NCBI GenBank assembly: GCA_001897535.1
Contig: MKTC01000010.1
Coordinates: 52,440-116,439, forward strand
Reading direction: 5' to 3'
From: Bacteroidetes bacterium 37-13
GTDB taxonomy: Bacteria; Bacteroidota; Bacteroidia; Chitinophagales; LD1
Length of the DNA stretch: 64,000 nucleotides
Both the position numbers and the translations under genes were made by a program. The notes under the pieces are model-generated. The model was not told where the DNA came from and did no database searches. It saw only the letters and a program-made list of their open reading frames with translations. How positions within the stretch are numbered: the stretch's first letter is position 1; each line of letters begins with the position of its first letter. Shown here in pieces: positions 43,667 to 52,287 of this stretch.

Positions 43667-45432
43667 AACTTCGATACATAATCACTATTTTTTTTGCATT
43701 CATTTTTATTTCTTCAGTTGAAAGTGTTTTGGCATTTCCAACCAAAAAGGAAAAGCCGAAAAAAGAAAAGGTAAAAAACAATAAGAAGAGGAAAGAAAGT
43801 TCAGCAACCAGCGCTTCCAATCCAGAAGAAGAGCGCGTGTTTATTGATGCTGAAAAAGCAAAGATGATTGAAGATTATGAAACCGCAGATAAGAAATTTA
43901 GAGAAGTACTTCAATTAGATAAAAACAATGCAGATGCACACTTTCAATTAGCACAACTTAGTTTTGGAAGCGGACAAATACAAGCTGCAAAGGAACATGC
44001 CGAAGCTGCTTTAAAATTAGACCCAAGCAATATTTTTTACAAGGAGTTTTTAGCCGAAATGCTTGCTCGAACTTCTCCTAAAGATGCAATTGTACTTTAC
44101 AAGGAATTGATAAAACAAAACCCAAATTCTCCTGATGCTTATATGAATTTAGCATTCTTGCAAATACAAAGCAAGCAAGCAGCTGAAGCCATAAAAACTT
44201 ACGACCAATTTGAAAGTATATTCGGAATAGATGAAGAAATAGTTTCAAGAAAAAAGAGTTTATATCTTTCTTTAAATCAATTTGACAAAGCAATAAACGA
44301 ACTAAAAAAATTAGAAGAAGCTTATCCCGGTGAGCCTAATTTTCTTTTAATGCAAGCAGATTTATACACTGCAAATAATATGCGCGACAAGGCTTATCCA
44401 CTTTACAAAAAAGTATTGGAATTAGAACCGGAAAATCCACAAGCACTTTTAGCAGTTGCAGAATACAGCGCCAAACAAGGCGACACCACTGCAAGACGCG
44501 AAACACTCAAAAAAATATTTTCAAATCCAACACTAAATATTGATGCCAAAGTAAAAATGCTATTTCCTTACATTCAATACTTTGATGTAAAAAAGGATAA
44601 TAGAACCGAAGCTTTAGAACTTGCAGATATTTTAGCAAAAACACACCCAAAAGAAGCCAAAGCTCAAGCAATTCGTGGTGATTTATACAACTTAGATAAT
44701 CAATTAGATACCGCTCTTGCAGCTTATTTGCGCTCTTTAGATTTACAGAAAGATGTATTTAATGTTTGGCAACAAGTGTTCTTTATCTACAATCAAAAAC
44801 GCGATTGGAAAAATTTAAAAGAAATTACCACACAATCTTTAGAATATTTTCCAAACCAAGCAGTTACTTACCTATTTAAAGGCTTAGCAGAAAGCCAGTT
44901 TAAGGATTACGACCAAGCACTAAAAAGCTTAGCTAAAGGCGAAAAAATGAGTGGCGATAACAACAAACTCCGTGCACAGTTTTTATCGAGCATGGGCGAT
45001 GTGCTACACAACTTAAAAAGAAATGAAGAATCGGATAGCTGCTTTGATAAAGCCATAAAATTAGACCCTGATAACGCAACTGTTTTAAACAATTACAGCT
45101 ACTACCTTTCGCTGCGCAAAGCCAATTTAGAAAAGGCAAAACAAATGAGCGCCTACGCCAATAAATTGCAAGAAAACAACGACTCCTACTTAGATACTTA
45201 CGCTTGGATTTTGTTTGTGATGGGCGAATACAAAGAAGCTAAAACCTGGCAGGAAAAAGCTCTTAAAAACAGCGACCCGCCAAGCGCTACACTTTTAGAG
45301 CATTATGGCGATATACTTTCAAAATTAGGTGAAACTCAAAAGGCAGTTGAATATTGGATTAAAGCCAAAGAATCAAAAAGCGATTCAGAAACCTTAGATA
45401 AAAAAATTGCTGCACAAAAGTATATTGAGTAA
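43663..45432 (+). CDS. Exported TPR-repeat protein
   Basis: The 589-residue product has a signal peptide (residues 1-25, cleaved near VLA-FP), a Lys-rich segment (about 27-50) and about a dozen TPR units through to the end, such as 'ADAHFQLAQLSFGSGQIQAA', 'PDAYMNLAFLQIQSKQAAEA' and 'LLEHYGDILSKLGETQKAVE'. A periplasmic scaffold is likely. It is coupled to the nucleotidyltransferase upstream and followed by the gamma carbonic anhydrase gene, with the next start 13 bp on. Confidence 0.88.
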   Translation: MKLRYIITIFFAFIFISSVESVLAFPTKKEKPKKEKVKNNKKRKESSATSASNPEEERVFIDAEKAKMIEDYETADKKFREVLQLDKNNADAHFQLAQLSFGSGQIQAAKEHAEAALKLDPSNIFYKEFLAEMLARTSPKDAIVLYKELIKQNPNSPDAYMNLAFLQIQSKQAAEAIKTYDQFESIFGIDEEIVSRKKSLYLSLNQFDKAINELKKLEEAYPGEPNFLLMQADLYTANNMRDKAYPLYKKVLELEPENPQALLAVAEYSAKQGDTTARRETLKKIFSNPTLNIDAKVKMLFPYIQYFDVKKDNRTEALELADILAKTHPKEAKAQAIRGDLYNLDNQLDTALAAYLRSLDLQKDVFNVWQQVFFIYNQKRDWKNLKEITTQSLEYFPNQAVTYLFKGLAESQFKDYDQALKSLAKGEKMSGDNNKLRAQFLSSMGDVLHNLKRNEESDSCFDKAIKLDPDNATVLNNYSYYLSLRKANLEKAKQMSAYANKLQENNDSYLDTYAWILFVMGEYKEAKTWQEKALKNSDPPSATLLEHYGDILSKLGETQKAVEYWIKAKESKSDSETLDKKIAAQKYIE

Positions 45433-45445
45433 GCATAAAAAAGTA

Positions 45446-45961
45446 ATGAAAAGTACTTACTACAACACACTGCTTTCGCAAGTAAAAAAAGGAAAAGATG
45501 TATTTATTGCACACAATGCAGTAGTAATTGGCAATGTTGAATTAGGAGATAACAGTAGCATTTGGTATGGTGCAGTATTGCGTGCTGATATGGATAAAAT
45601 TACTATCGGAAACCGAACCAATATTCAAGAAGGTTGTATTTTTCACGTAGATCCTGGAAAACCAATAAATGTTGGACAAGGAAACATAATTGGGCACGGT
45701 GCAATTTTGCACGGTTGCACAATTGGAAATCATAATTTAATTGGAATGCGCGCAACGGTAATGAATGGTGCAAAAATTGGCAACGGTTGTATAATTGGTG
45801 CGCATGCTTTAGTTACTGAAAATACCGTAATACCTGATTTTTCAATGGTTTTAGGTTCACCGGCAAAAATTGTAAAGCAAATTTCTCCTGAAATAGTAGA
45901 GCGAATAAAAGAAGGCGAACACGAGTATGTAAACGAAGCCTTAAAATATTTGACTGATTAA
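45446..45961 (+). CDS. Gamma carbonic anhydrase family protein
   Basis: The 171-residue left-handed beta-helix protein has hexapeptide repeats throughout ('VVIGNVELGDNSSIWYGAVL'). The zinc-binding histidines fit CIFHVDPGKP and 'IIGHGAILHGC'. Family members (YrdA/PaaY type) range from true carbonic anhydrases to CoA-thioester hydrolases. The start is the ATG at 45446; an upstream ATG at 45407 would run back into the TPR gene. It ends the three-gene run. Confidence 0.9.
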   Translation: MKSTYYNTLLSQVKKGKDVFIAHNAVVIGNVELGDNSSIWYGAVLRADMDKITIGNRTNIQEGCIFHVDPGKPINVGQGNIIGHGAILHGCTIGNHNLIGMRATVMNGAKIGNGCIIGAHALVTENTVIPDFSMVLGSPAKIVKQISPEIVERIKEGEHEYVNEALKYLTD

Positions 45962-45985
45962 GAATAAACTTTATAGAAAGATTCA

Positions 45986-46561
45986 CTAAAGCACTTTCAA
46001 CGCTTCTGTTACAATACTTTGAAGCCTAGTTTTATCTTGTCTTATTTTTGAATAAACCAAGATACCGTGTCTTACGCCCATAATAAAATTTACTTTACTC
46101 TCTATATTCATATCAGCAGAAAACTCCTTGCTTTTAATGCCTTTTTGAAGTAGTTCAGTATAAACCTTTTCAATATCTTTAATACTCTCATTCACCCATT
46201 CTTCCACTTCTTTATCGTGTGGCGCTAATTCTATTGCCGTATTGGTTAAATAACCTCCTCTGCGATGGCGATGGTCAGTTACTTCTGCAATAATACTTTC
46301 AAAGGATAATTCTATTGCTGCTCTTGCCGAAGGAATCTCACGCAACAAACTCATATTGTTGTTTAATCGCTTTCTGTAATTGTGCAGCGTTGCCATAAAC
46401 AATCCATGCTTATCTGTAAAGGCTTCGTACATACTGGTTTTGCTCAACTTTACATGGCTTACCAACTCTTGAATTGAAGTACCGTTGTATCCTTTTGCCC
46501 AAAATAAATCCATAGCTTTTTCTAAAACTGCTTCGTATTTATATTGCTTTGAACGTGGCAT
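45986..46561 (-). CDS. TetR-family transcriptional regulator
   Basis: The 191-residue regulator has an N-terminal TetR HTH (about residues 8-55): 'AMDLFWAKGYNGTSIQELVS' and 'KLSKTSMYEAFTDKHGLF'. The rest is an all-helical ligand domain. The effector and target are unknown; it is divergent from pdxJ with 105 bp between, so it may control itself or pdxJ. AT-rich, no marked palindrome seen there. Confidence 0.92.
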   Translation of the reverse strand: MPRSKQYKYEAVLEKAMDLFWAKGYNGTSIQELVSHVKLSKTSMYEAFTDKHGLFMATLHNYRKRLNNNMSLLREIPSARAAIELSFESIIAEVTDHRHRRGGYLTNTAIELAPHDKEVEEWVNESIKDIEKVYTELLQKGIKSKEFSADMNIESKVNFIMGVRHGILVYSKIRQDKTRLQSIVTEALKVL

Positions 46562-46666
46562 AATTTTATATTTTTGCAGCTAATCTAATTACAATCACTC
46601 CTTGTAGATAGCTGATTTTCAATTATTTTTACGCAAATAAAAGAATTTTTGTTCCAAAAGGTTTCC

Positions 46667-47380
46667 ATGGCTAAATTAAGTATAAATATAAACAAAATTG
46701 CACTATTGCGAAATGCGCGAGGAGGCAACATTCCGAATGTAATACAATTTGCTATGGATTGTGAAAAGTATGGCGCACAAGGAATCACAGTTCATCCAAG
46801 ACCAGATGAAAGGCACATTACAAAAAAAGATGTGTATGCACTAAAAGAAGTAGTTACTACCGAATTTAATATTGAAGGTTACCCAAGCGAAGATTTTTTA
46901 AAAATGGTCTTAGAAGTAAAACCTGCACAATGCACTTTAGTTCCCGATTTGCCTAATCAACTTACTTCAGACCACGGTTGGGATTGTGTTCAGCACAAAG
47001 AATTTTTATTGAAAATAATTTCAAAACTTCAAGAAAATGGTATTCGGGTTTCGCTATTTATTGACCCTATGAAAGAACAATTGGAAGCCGCCAAAATAAC
47101 CGGTACTAACCGAATTGAATTTTATACCGGACCTTATGCGCACGATTTTTATTTAGAGAAAAACAAAGCAATTTCTGCATTCTCAGAAGCAGCTAAAGTG
47201 TGTACAGAATTAGGCTTGGGCATCAATGCCGGGCACGATTTGAATTTAGACAATTTGAAGTTCTTTAAAGAAAATGTTGCCCATCTTTTAGAAGTTTCTA
47301 TCGGGCAAGCATTTGTGAGCGACTGCCTTTACTATGGTTTAGAAAACACTATTCAACTTTATAGAAGGCAATTAGCTTAA
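46667..47380 (+). CDS. pdxJ: Pyridoxine 5'-phosphate synthase
   Basis: The 237-residue TIM-barrel enzyme makes pyridoxine 5'-phosphate from deoxyxylulose 5-phosphate and 3-amino-2-oxopropyl phosphate. 'MAKLSININKIALLRNARGG' is the typical start (family 'VNIDH.ATLRNARG'), so the ATG at 46667 is preferred over a TTG at 46649. 'ITVHPRPDERHI', 'CTLVPDLPNQLTSDHGWD' and 'GINAGHDLNLDNL' are family blocks. Its 3' end overlaps the converging retropepsin gene by 9 bp. Confidence 0.95.
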   Translation: MAKLSININKIALLRNARGGNIPNVIQFAMDCEKYGAQGITVHPRPDERHITKKDVYALKEVVTTEFNIEGYPSEDFLKMVLEVKPAQCTLVPDLPNQLTSDHGWDCVQHKEFLLKIISKLQENGIRVSLFIDPMKEQLEAAKITGTNRIEFYTGPYAHDFYLEKNKAISAFSEAAKVCTELGLGINAGHDLNLDNLKFFKENVAHLLEVSIGQAFVSDCLYYGLENTIQLYRRQLA

Positions 47381-47809
47381 AGTGAGTGTAGCATTTTTGT
47401 AATCTATTACTGCATTTAATTGCAGCAACAAATCAGAACCTAAAATGCCACTAATTTTTTTGATTTTGAATTTAGAATACATGCCATTTACATGCGCCAA
47501 TTCTACGACTGCTGAAGTATATTTTTTCACTTGCAACGAACCTAACTCAAGCAAATCAATTTTGCCGTAATAGCTTTCAGAAACTACGCTGTGTAAACCA
47601 GAAGTTTCTTGCTTTATTGTTTTCAATTTCTCTTTTCCAATATTTTTTTCAAACCACTCTTTGCCAATTACGGTTTTAGATGCGCCTGTGTCTAGAAGAA
47701 ATCTACAGCGCTTTCCATTTATCTTTAAATTCAGGAATAAATGATGCCCTGATTTTTCCATGTTTTCAATGGAAAGTTTTACAACTGTATCAACTTTTTT
47801 CTTTGCCAT
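47372..47809 (-). CDS. Retropepsin-like aspartic protease
   Basis: The 145-residue single-domain protein carries the active-site motif 'FLLDTGASKTVIG' (Asp40-Thr-Gly) and the ending hydrophobic-Gly block 'ISGILGSDLLLQLNAVIDY', both typical of retropepsin-like (DUF4124/clan AA) proteases such as PerP. It has no signal peptide. Such proteins act as dimers; a peptidase function is likely but unproven. Confidence 0.85.
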   Translation of the reverse strand: MAKKKVDTVVKLSIENMEKSGHHLFLNLKINGKRCRFLLDTGASKTVIGKEWFEKNIGKEKLKTIKQETSGLHSVVSESYYGKIDLLELGSLQVKKYTSAVVELAHVNGMYSKFKIKKISGILGSDLLLQLNAVIDYKNATLTLS

Positions 47810-47898
47810 GCAGCGAACATAAAACGATTTCTGATTTTCAACTAAAACCTTTTCTTCTTTTTTCCGTATAGTAAGTTAATCCTTTAGGCAACTAAACC

Positions 47899-49572
47899 AT
47901 GAAGATTAAACTCTACTTACTTACTTGCTTGTTCACCCCATTTTTTTTCGCACAAGCGCAGCGAAATTGCAGCACACACGAGCATCACGAAAAAATGCTT
48001 TTGGAAGATGCAAATTATCGCACAGCAAGACAACAAATAGAAGGATTTAATAAAACTCAACGCAGTTTTAAAACAGAAAAAACGAATACCACTATCATTC
48101 AAATTCCGGTAGTAATTCACGTGCTATACAATAAATTTGAAGATAGCTTAACCGATGATCAAATCCTTTCGCAAATCGAAGTTTTAAATAAAGATTATCA
48201 ACTATTAAATGATGAAGTAAATTCTATTCCCGATGAATTTACACCCGTAGCTTCTGGTTCAAATTTTCGCTTTGTATTAGCAACAAGAAAGCCCGATGGT
48301 GTAGCTACAAATGGCATCGAAAGAAAGTTTACCAATAAAATTTCATTCTCTGATAATAACGACATGAAGTATAGCTTGCGCGGTGGCGCTGATGCTTGGG
48401 ACGCAACACAATATTTGAATATTTGGATTTGCAGGTTGAACAATAATTTATTGGGATATGCACAACTTCCGGGTGGTGCAGCAGCTACCGATGGCGTAGT
48501 GATAAATCCAATAGCTTTTGGCACTTTGGGAACCGCAAAATATCCATACAACAAAGGCAGAACTGCAACTCACGAAGTTGGCCACTGGTTAAACCTTGCT
48601 CATATTTGGGGCGACAAAACCGATTGCAAAGGCGATGACTTAGTGGAAGATACGCCACCACAAAGTATGCCAACTTATGGTATGCCCAAAAAGCAGCCAA
48701 GTTCTTGTGGGCACAATTCCATGTACATGAATTTTATGGACTATACCGATGATGCAGGAATGGCAATGTTCACAACAGGGCAAGTTGCAAGAATGGAAAA
48801 ACTTTTTGCAGAAGGAGGTTTTCGCCATAGCATCATTTCTTCAAAAGGATTATTACTTCCTGATGGAAAAACAGCAACAGATAATAACATAGTAAACAAC
48901 GAATGCAACAGTGAAAACAATAACGATATTCGTGGAAAAGCGAAACAATTAAAAGGCATTTCTCTTGCTTATGGTAAAATTGACAAAAGTGGAAAAAGCG
49001 AATGGTTTGAATTTTCAAACAACAAAGTGCAGAGCAATATTTACATTACACTTAGCGAATTAACTGCCGATTTTGATATTGCACTTTACAATGCAAATGG
49101 TTTGTTACTCACACGCAGTCGCAGAAGCGGAGACAAACCTGAAGCATTAAAATGGAACAATGCTGAAGTAGGAAATTACTATGTAAGAGTTTACGGTTAC
49201 CAAGGTGCAACATCTACTAATTGCTTTGCATTGCAAACACAACTTAGCAAAGTAGCATTTAAAACTAACGAAGAAGAAGTTCTTGTAAACGAAACTGAAA
49301 AGCCCGAAGATATAAAAGTTTTACAGTCAAAAGTTTACCCAAATCCAAGTTCGTATGCAGCAAACTTTGATGTAAATTTAGAAGAAGAAGGTGAAGTAAA
49401 CATTGCCATTTACGATATGGTAGGCGCAAAAATAAAGTCCTATAATTTCAATTCACTTTCAGGATTTAATAGTTTAAATATTGAGTTTGGAGATATACAA
49501 TCGGGCGTTTACAATTTGGTTGCACAAAGTGGAGATGCCAAATTTAAACAAAGACTTATAGTTAGCAGATAA
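47899..49572 (+). CDS. Secreted M43-type zinc metalloprotease with T9SS sorting domain
   Basis: The 557-residue protein has a signal peptide (residues 1-20) and a prodomain of about 60 residues. The catalytic domain follows, with HEVGHWLNLAH (225-235; zinc ligands His225, His229, His235 and Glu226) and the Met-turn 'YMNFMDYTDD'. A pre-peptidase-like C-terminal domain (about 360-460) precedes a T9SS type A sorting domain (about 475-557, 'KVYPNPSSYAANFDV' to the end). This is the pappalysin/cytophagalysin layout. It is probably exported to the surface or medium, where it may degrade host or environmental protein. Confidence 0.92.
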   Translation: MKIKLYLLTCLFTPFFFAQAQRNCSTHEHHEKMLLEDANYRTARQQIEGFNKTQRSFKTEKTNTTIIQIPVVIHVLYNKFEDSLTDDQILSQIEVLNKDYQLLNDEVNSIPDEFTPVASGSNFRFVLATRKPDGVATNGIERKFTNKISFSDNNDMKYSLRGGADAWDATQYLNIWICRLNNNLLGYAQLPGGAAATDGVVINPIAFGTLGTAKYPYNKGRTATHEVGHWLNLAHIWGDKTDCKGDDLVEDTPPQSMPTYGMPKKQPSSCGHNSMYMNFMDYTDDAGMAMFTTGQVARMEKLFAEGGFRHSIISSKGLLLPDGKTATDNNIVNNECNSENNNDIRGKAKQLKGISLAYGKIDKSGKSEWFEFSNNKVQSNIYITLSELTADFDIALYNANGLLLTRSRRSGDKPEALKWNNAEVGNYYVRVYGYQGATSTNCFALQTQLSKVAFKTNEEEVLVNETEKPEDIKVLQSKVYPNPSSYAANFDVNLEEEGEVNIAIYDMVGAKIKSYNFNSLSGFNSLNIEFGDIQSGVYNLVAQSGDAKFKQRLIVSR

Positions 49573-49603
49573 TACATCAAACATACACCTATGAATTAAA
49601 CCA

Positions 49604-49628
49604 AACAGGCTGCCGAACACAGCCTGTT
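49604..49628 (+). terminator. Terminator after metalloprotease gene
   Basis: AACAGGCTG (49604-49612) pairs with CAGCCTGTT (49620-49628) around a 7-base loop and is followed by ATTTTTTTG. Confidence 0.9.
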
Positions 49629-49686
49629 ATTTTTTTGTATAAAAATTAGATTTCAACTGCTAATATTGCTTTATACAGTAGAAAAA

Positions 49687-50091
49687 ATGACATCAGAAAT
49701 TATATACTTAGGTGAACTACGCACAAAAGCTACACACCTAAAATCAGGACAAGAAATTATTACCGATGCACCAACCGATAATCACGGAAAAGGTGAGGCT
49801 TTTTCGCCAACGGATTTAGTGGCAACAGCTTTAGGAAGCTGCATGGTAACTGTAATGGGAATAAAAGCCCGCGATATGAGTGTAGATATTAGCGGAGCAA
49901 CCATTTCAATTACTAAAATAATGGGAACTGAACCACGAAGAATTACCGAAATAGTTGTAGCATTTTCATTAAAAGGTAAACAACTGAGCGAAAAAGAAAT
50001 CGCTATTTTGGAAAACACCGGACGCAACTGTCCCGTGCTTCATTCGCTTCACCCTGATTTAAAAAAGACAATCTCTTTTACCTGGAATTAG
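49687..50091 (+). CDS. OsmC-family peroxidase-like protein
   Basis: The protein has 134 residues from the ATG at 49687. The two family cysteines are Cys52 (LGSCMV) and Cys115 (NCPVLHS), which reduce organic hydroperoxides in OsmC/Ohr proteins. 'AFSPTDLVATALGSC' is the typical lead-in to the first cysteine. It is cytosolic and lies 15 bp before the SDR gene. Confidence 0.9.
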   Translation: MTSEIIYLGELRTKATHLKSGQEIITDAPTDNHGKGEAFSPTDLVATALGSCMVTVMGIKARDMSVDISGATISITKIMGTEPRRITEIVVAFSLKGKQLSEKEIAILENTGRNCPVLHSLHPDLKKTISFTWN

Positions 50092-50106
50092 AAACAAAAA
50101 TTTAAG

Positions 50107-50733
50107 ATGAAAATAAGCGTAATTGGTGCTAACGGACGCACCGGAAAACATATTGTAGAGCAAGCTTTAGCCAAAGGCTGGCAAGTGGTTGCATATTTAA
50201 GAAACAAAGAAAAATTACCTATCGAAAATTCAAATTTGAGTTTTGTGGAAGGTGATGCTTACGATACTGCCAAAATAAGCGAAGCAATTCAAGATTCAGA
50301 TGCAGTAATTTCTGCATTAGGACAAAGCAACATCACAGGCGATGTGAGTTTAATGAGTGACGGAATGAAACATATAATTCCCGCTATGGAAAAACATCAC
50401 ATAAAACGTGTAATTGCCGTTGGTGGCTTGGGTGCACTGCAAGCAAATGAAACAACGCTTATCAAAGATTTGCCTGATTTTCCGGCTGCATATAAAAATG
50501 TTTCAGAAGGGCATTTTAAAGTATTTGATGTGCTGCGTAAAACAAATTTAGATTGGACATTTATTTGCTGTCCAGATTTGCCTGATGGAGAAAAAACAGG
50601 CGCTTATCATCTTCGCAAAGATTTTGTACCAAAAGGCGAAGGCAAAATATTTACCGGAGATGTGGCAGATTTTATTCTTAAAGAATTAGAGGCAAATCAA
50701 TATTTAAAAACCAGAGTTGGGATTAGCAATTAG
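50107..50733 (+). CDS. NAD(P)-binding atypical SDR (NmrA-like) protein
   Basis: The 208-residue protein has the Rossmann loop 'VIGANGRTGKHIVEQALAKG' (residues 4-23), 'GDAYDTAKISEAIQDSDAVI' and 'IAVGGLGAL', as in SDR family a5. It lacks the YxxxK catalytic pair of classical reductases. Likely an oxidoreductase or redox sensor, co-transcribed with the OsmC gene. Confidence 0.87.
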   Translation: MKISVIGANGRTGKHIVEQALAKGWQVVAYLRNKEKLPIENSNLSFVEGDAYDTAKISEAIQDSDAVISALGQSNITGDVSLMSDGMKHIIPAMEKHHIKRVIAVGGLGALQANETTLIKDLPDFPAAYKNVSEGHFKVFDVLRKTNLDWTFICCPDLPDGEKTGAYHLRKDFVPKGEGKIFTGDVADFILKELEANQYLKTRVGISN

Positions 50734-50736
50734 AAA

Positions 50737-51546
50737 TTAAACAAATTTCTTTATTCGCCTTACAATATTAGAAAGTAGAATCTTGCATTTCAATTTTTCT
50801 AAAAATGTTTCCGGCTTTTTGTAAAGCCCGTATTTCACAAGCAGTTTTTCCAAGAAGCTATCAGGATAAAAAACAGATTTACTCAAATTTCTACTTCGCC
50901 ATTCTTCATTTTGCCAATGGATAAATTGCCAATTTTGAGGCGGCATTTCATTAGTAAAAATAAACCTTGACGTATCGTGCCACATATCTGTGTTGCTACA
51001 ATCTTTCACAATAAAATTTTCGAGTTGCTGCAGTTCAATATGTTTCACTAAAATATCAATTGGTTTGTGCCAATCTGTGTTATGCTCATCTATTGTAGCC
51101 GTTGCTTCTTCGTAACAGTGCTTCATCAATACACTATGTTTTGGGCATTTCATCACATTTCCAACTACTTTTAAATTGTGGTGATTTCTAAAAAAATATG
51201 ATGCGGCAAAATCAATTTTTTTCAAACAAGTTATATCCATATCAACCCACCAACCGCCATGTTCATATAAAAGTTTATAGCGAAAAATATCGCTAAAGCC
51301 TGCTACACTGCCTTTTCCTATACCAAACTGGCTTTTATTTTTGTAATAGAAAATTTGATTATGCGGAATAATTTCATTCGCATTGCACAGCTCTACTTTT
51401 TCAGGCAAATCGTTTTGCAATGGTTCATAAATCCACAATTTGAAATGATAACCAAAACTTAAAAACGATTGAATGGTGAGAAGTTCTATTAAACTTAATT
51501 TATTGCCAATCCATAATCCATTAAAAGTTTCAATTTCTTGGCTCAT
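50737..51546 (-). CDS. GT32-like glycosyltransferase
   Basis: The 269-residue soluble glycosyltransferase carries the DXD motif 'GGWWVDMDITCL' (Asp pair near residues 100-102) and the early block 'LWIGNKLSLIELLTIQSFLS', as in capsule-type GT32 and alpha-1,4-GlcNAc transferases. It likely uses a nucleotide sugar for envelope or capsular glycans; the donor is unknown. It converges on the SDR gene with 3 bp between and is divergent from ndk. Confidence 0.85.
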   Translation of the reverse strand: MSQEIETFNGLWIGNKLSLIELLTIQSFLSFGYHFKLWIYEPLQNDLPEKVELCNANEIIPHNQIFYYKNKSQFGIGKGSVAGFSDIFRYKLLYEHGGWWVDMDITCLKKIDFAASYFFRNHHNLKVVGNVMKCPKHSVLMKHCYEEATATIDEHNTDWHKPIDILVKHIELQQLENFIVKDCSNTDMWHDTSRFIFTNEMPPQNWQFIHWQNEEWRSRNLSKSVFYPDSFLEKLLVKYGLYKKPETFLEKLKCKILLSNIVRRIKKFV

Positions 51547-51679
51547 TAAAGTTTCTGCTTTTCAATTCCTAATAAATTTCAGGAGCAATAATAACCCAAT
51601 AGCGTTCTAAATAAAGTGTATATTGAAGAAATAAGTCAAATTTTGATAACACAATACTTCATTTTCTCATTTTTCAATT

Positions 51680-51687
51680 TACTTTTG
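51680..51687 (+). promoter_or_regulatory. -7 element of ndk promoter
   Basis: TACTTTTG matches TAnnTTTG exactly and lies 26 bases before the ndk ATG. The same octamer precedes lemA. Confidence 0.55.
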
Positions 51688-51713
51688 CCGCGCATTTTAA
51701 AAACAATACAAAA

Positions 51714-52133
51714 ATGGCTTCAAACATTACACTTACCATGATAAAACCTGATGGGGTTGCTGATGGTTTTACAGGAAAAATTTTAGACCACATTATTGCT
51801 GCGGGCTTTAAAATCCAAGCGATGAAACTTACTCGCCTTTCAACTGAAAAAGCACAAGAATTTTATGCTGTTCATAAAGAACGTCCTTTTTATGGTGAAT
51901 TAGTAGCTTTTATGACCGAGGGTCCGATTGTAGCTGCTGTACTTGAAAAAGAAAATGCTGTTGAAGATTTTAGAAAGTTGATTGGAGCTACCAATCCTGC
52001 AAATGCAGCAGAAGGAACTATTAGAAAACTATACGCTACAAATATCGAACGCAATGCCATTCACGGCAGCGATAGTGATGAAAATGCAGCTATTGAAGCA
52101 GCTTTTCACTTTAGCGGTTTAGAGCGTTTCTAA
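51714..52133 (+). CDS. ndk: Nucleoside diphosphate kinase
   Basis: The 139-residue enzyme moves the gamma phosphate between nucleoside tri- and diphosphates through His117 ([12 protein letters not shown]). '[18 protein letters not shown]' at the start and '[17 protein letters not shown]' are invariant family blocks. It stands alone, with its own promoter and a strong terminator. Confidence 0.98.
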   Translation: MASNITLTMIKPDGVADGFTGKILDHIIAAGFKIQAMKLTRLSTEKAQEFYAVHKERPFYGELVAFMTEGPIVAAVLEKENAVEDFRKLIGATNPANAAEGTIRKLYATNIERNAIHGSDSDENAAIEAAFHFSGLERF

Positions 52134-52152
52134 TTTTTTTATACTACATTTT

Positions 52153-52185
52153 AAAAGCACTTTTCTAAGTAAGGAAAGTGCTTTT
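52153..52185 (+). terminator. Terminator after ndk
   Basis: AAAAGCACTTTTCT (52153-52166) pairs with GGAAAGTGCTTTT region (to 52185; one wobble), closing a 5-base loop, and is followed by a T-run. Confidence 0.9.
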
Positions 52186-52226
52186 TTATTTTTGTATGTT
52201 CCTTACACAACTATATCAAAAACAAA

Positions 52227-52266
52227 AACCGCTTTAGTTAATCTTGGAGATTAAACTAAAGCGGTT
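52227..52266 (-). terminator. Terminator of acyl-CoA dehydrogenase gene
   Basis: AACCGCTTTAGTT-AATCT (52227-52244) pairs with AGATT-A-AACTAAAGCGGTT (52248-52266) with one bulged base and a 3-base loop. Its minus-strand side runs into T-rich sequence 22 bases after the stop codon at 52288. Confidence 0.8.
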
Positions 52267-52287
52267 CTATTTTAAACATTTAATTGC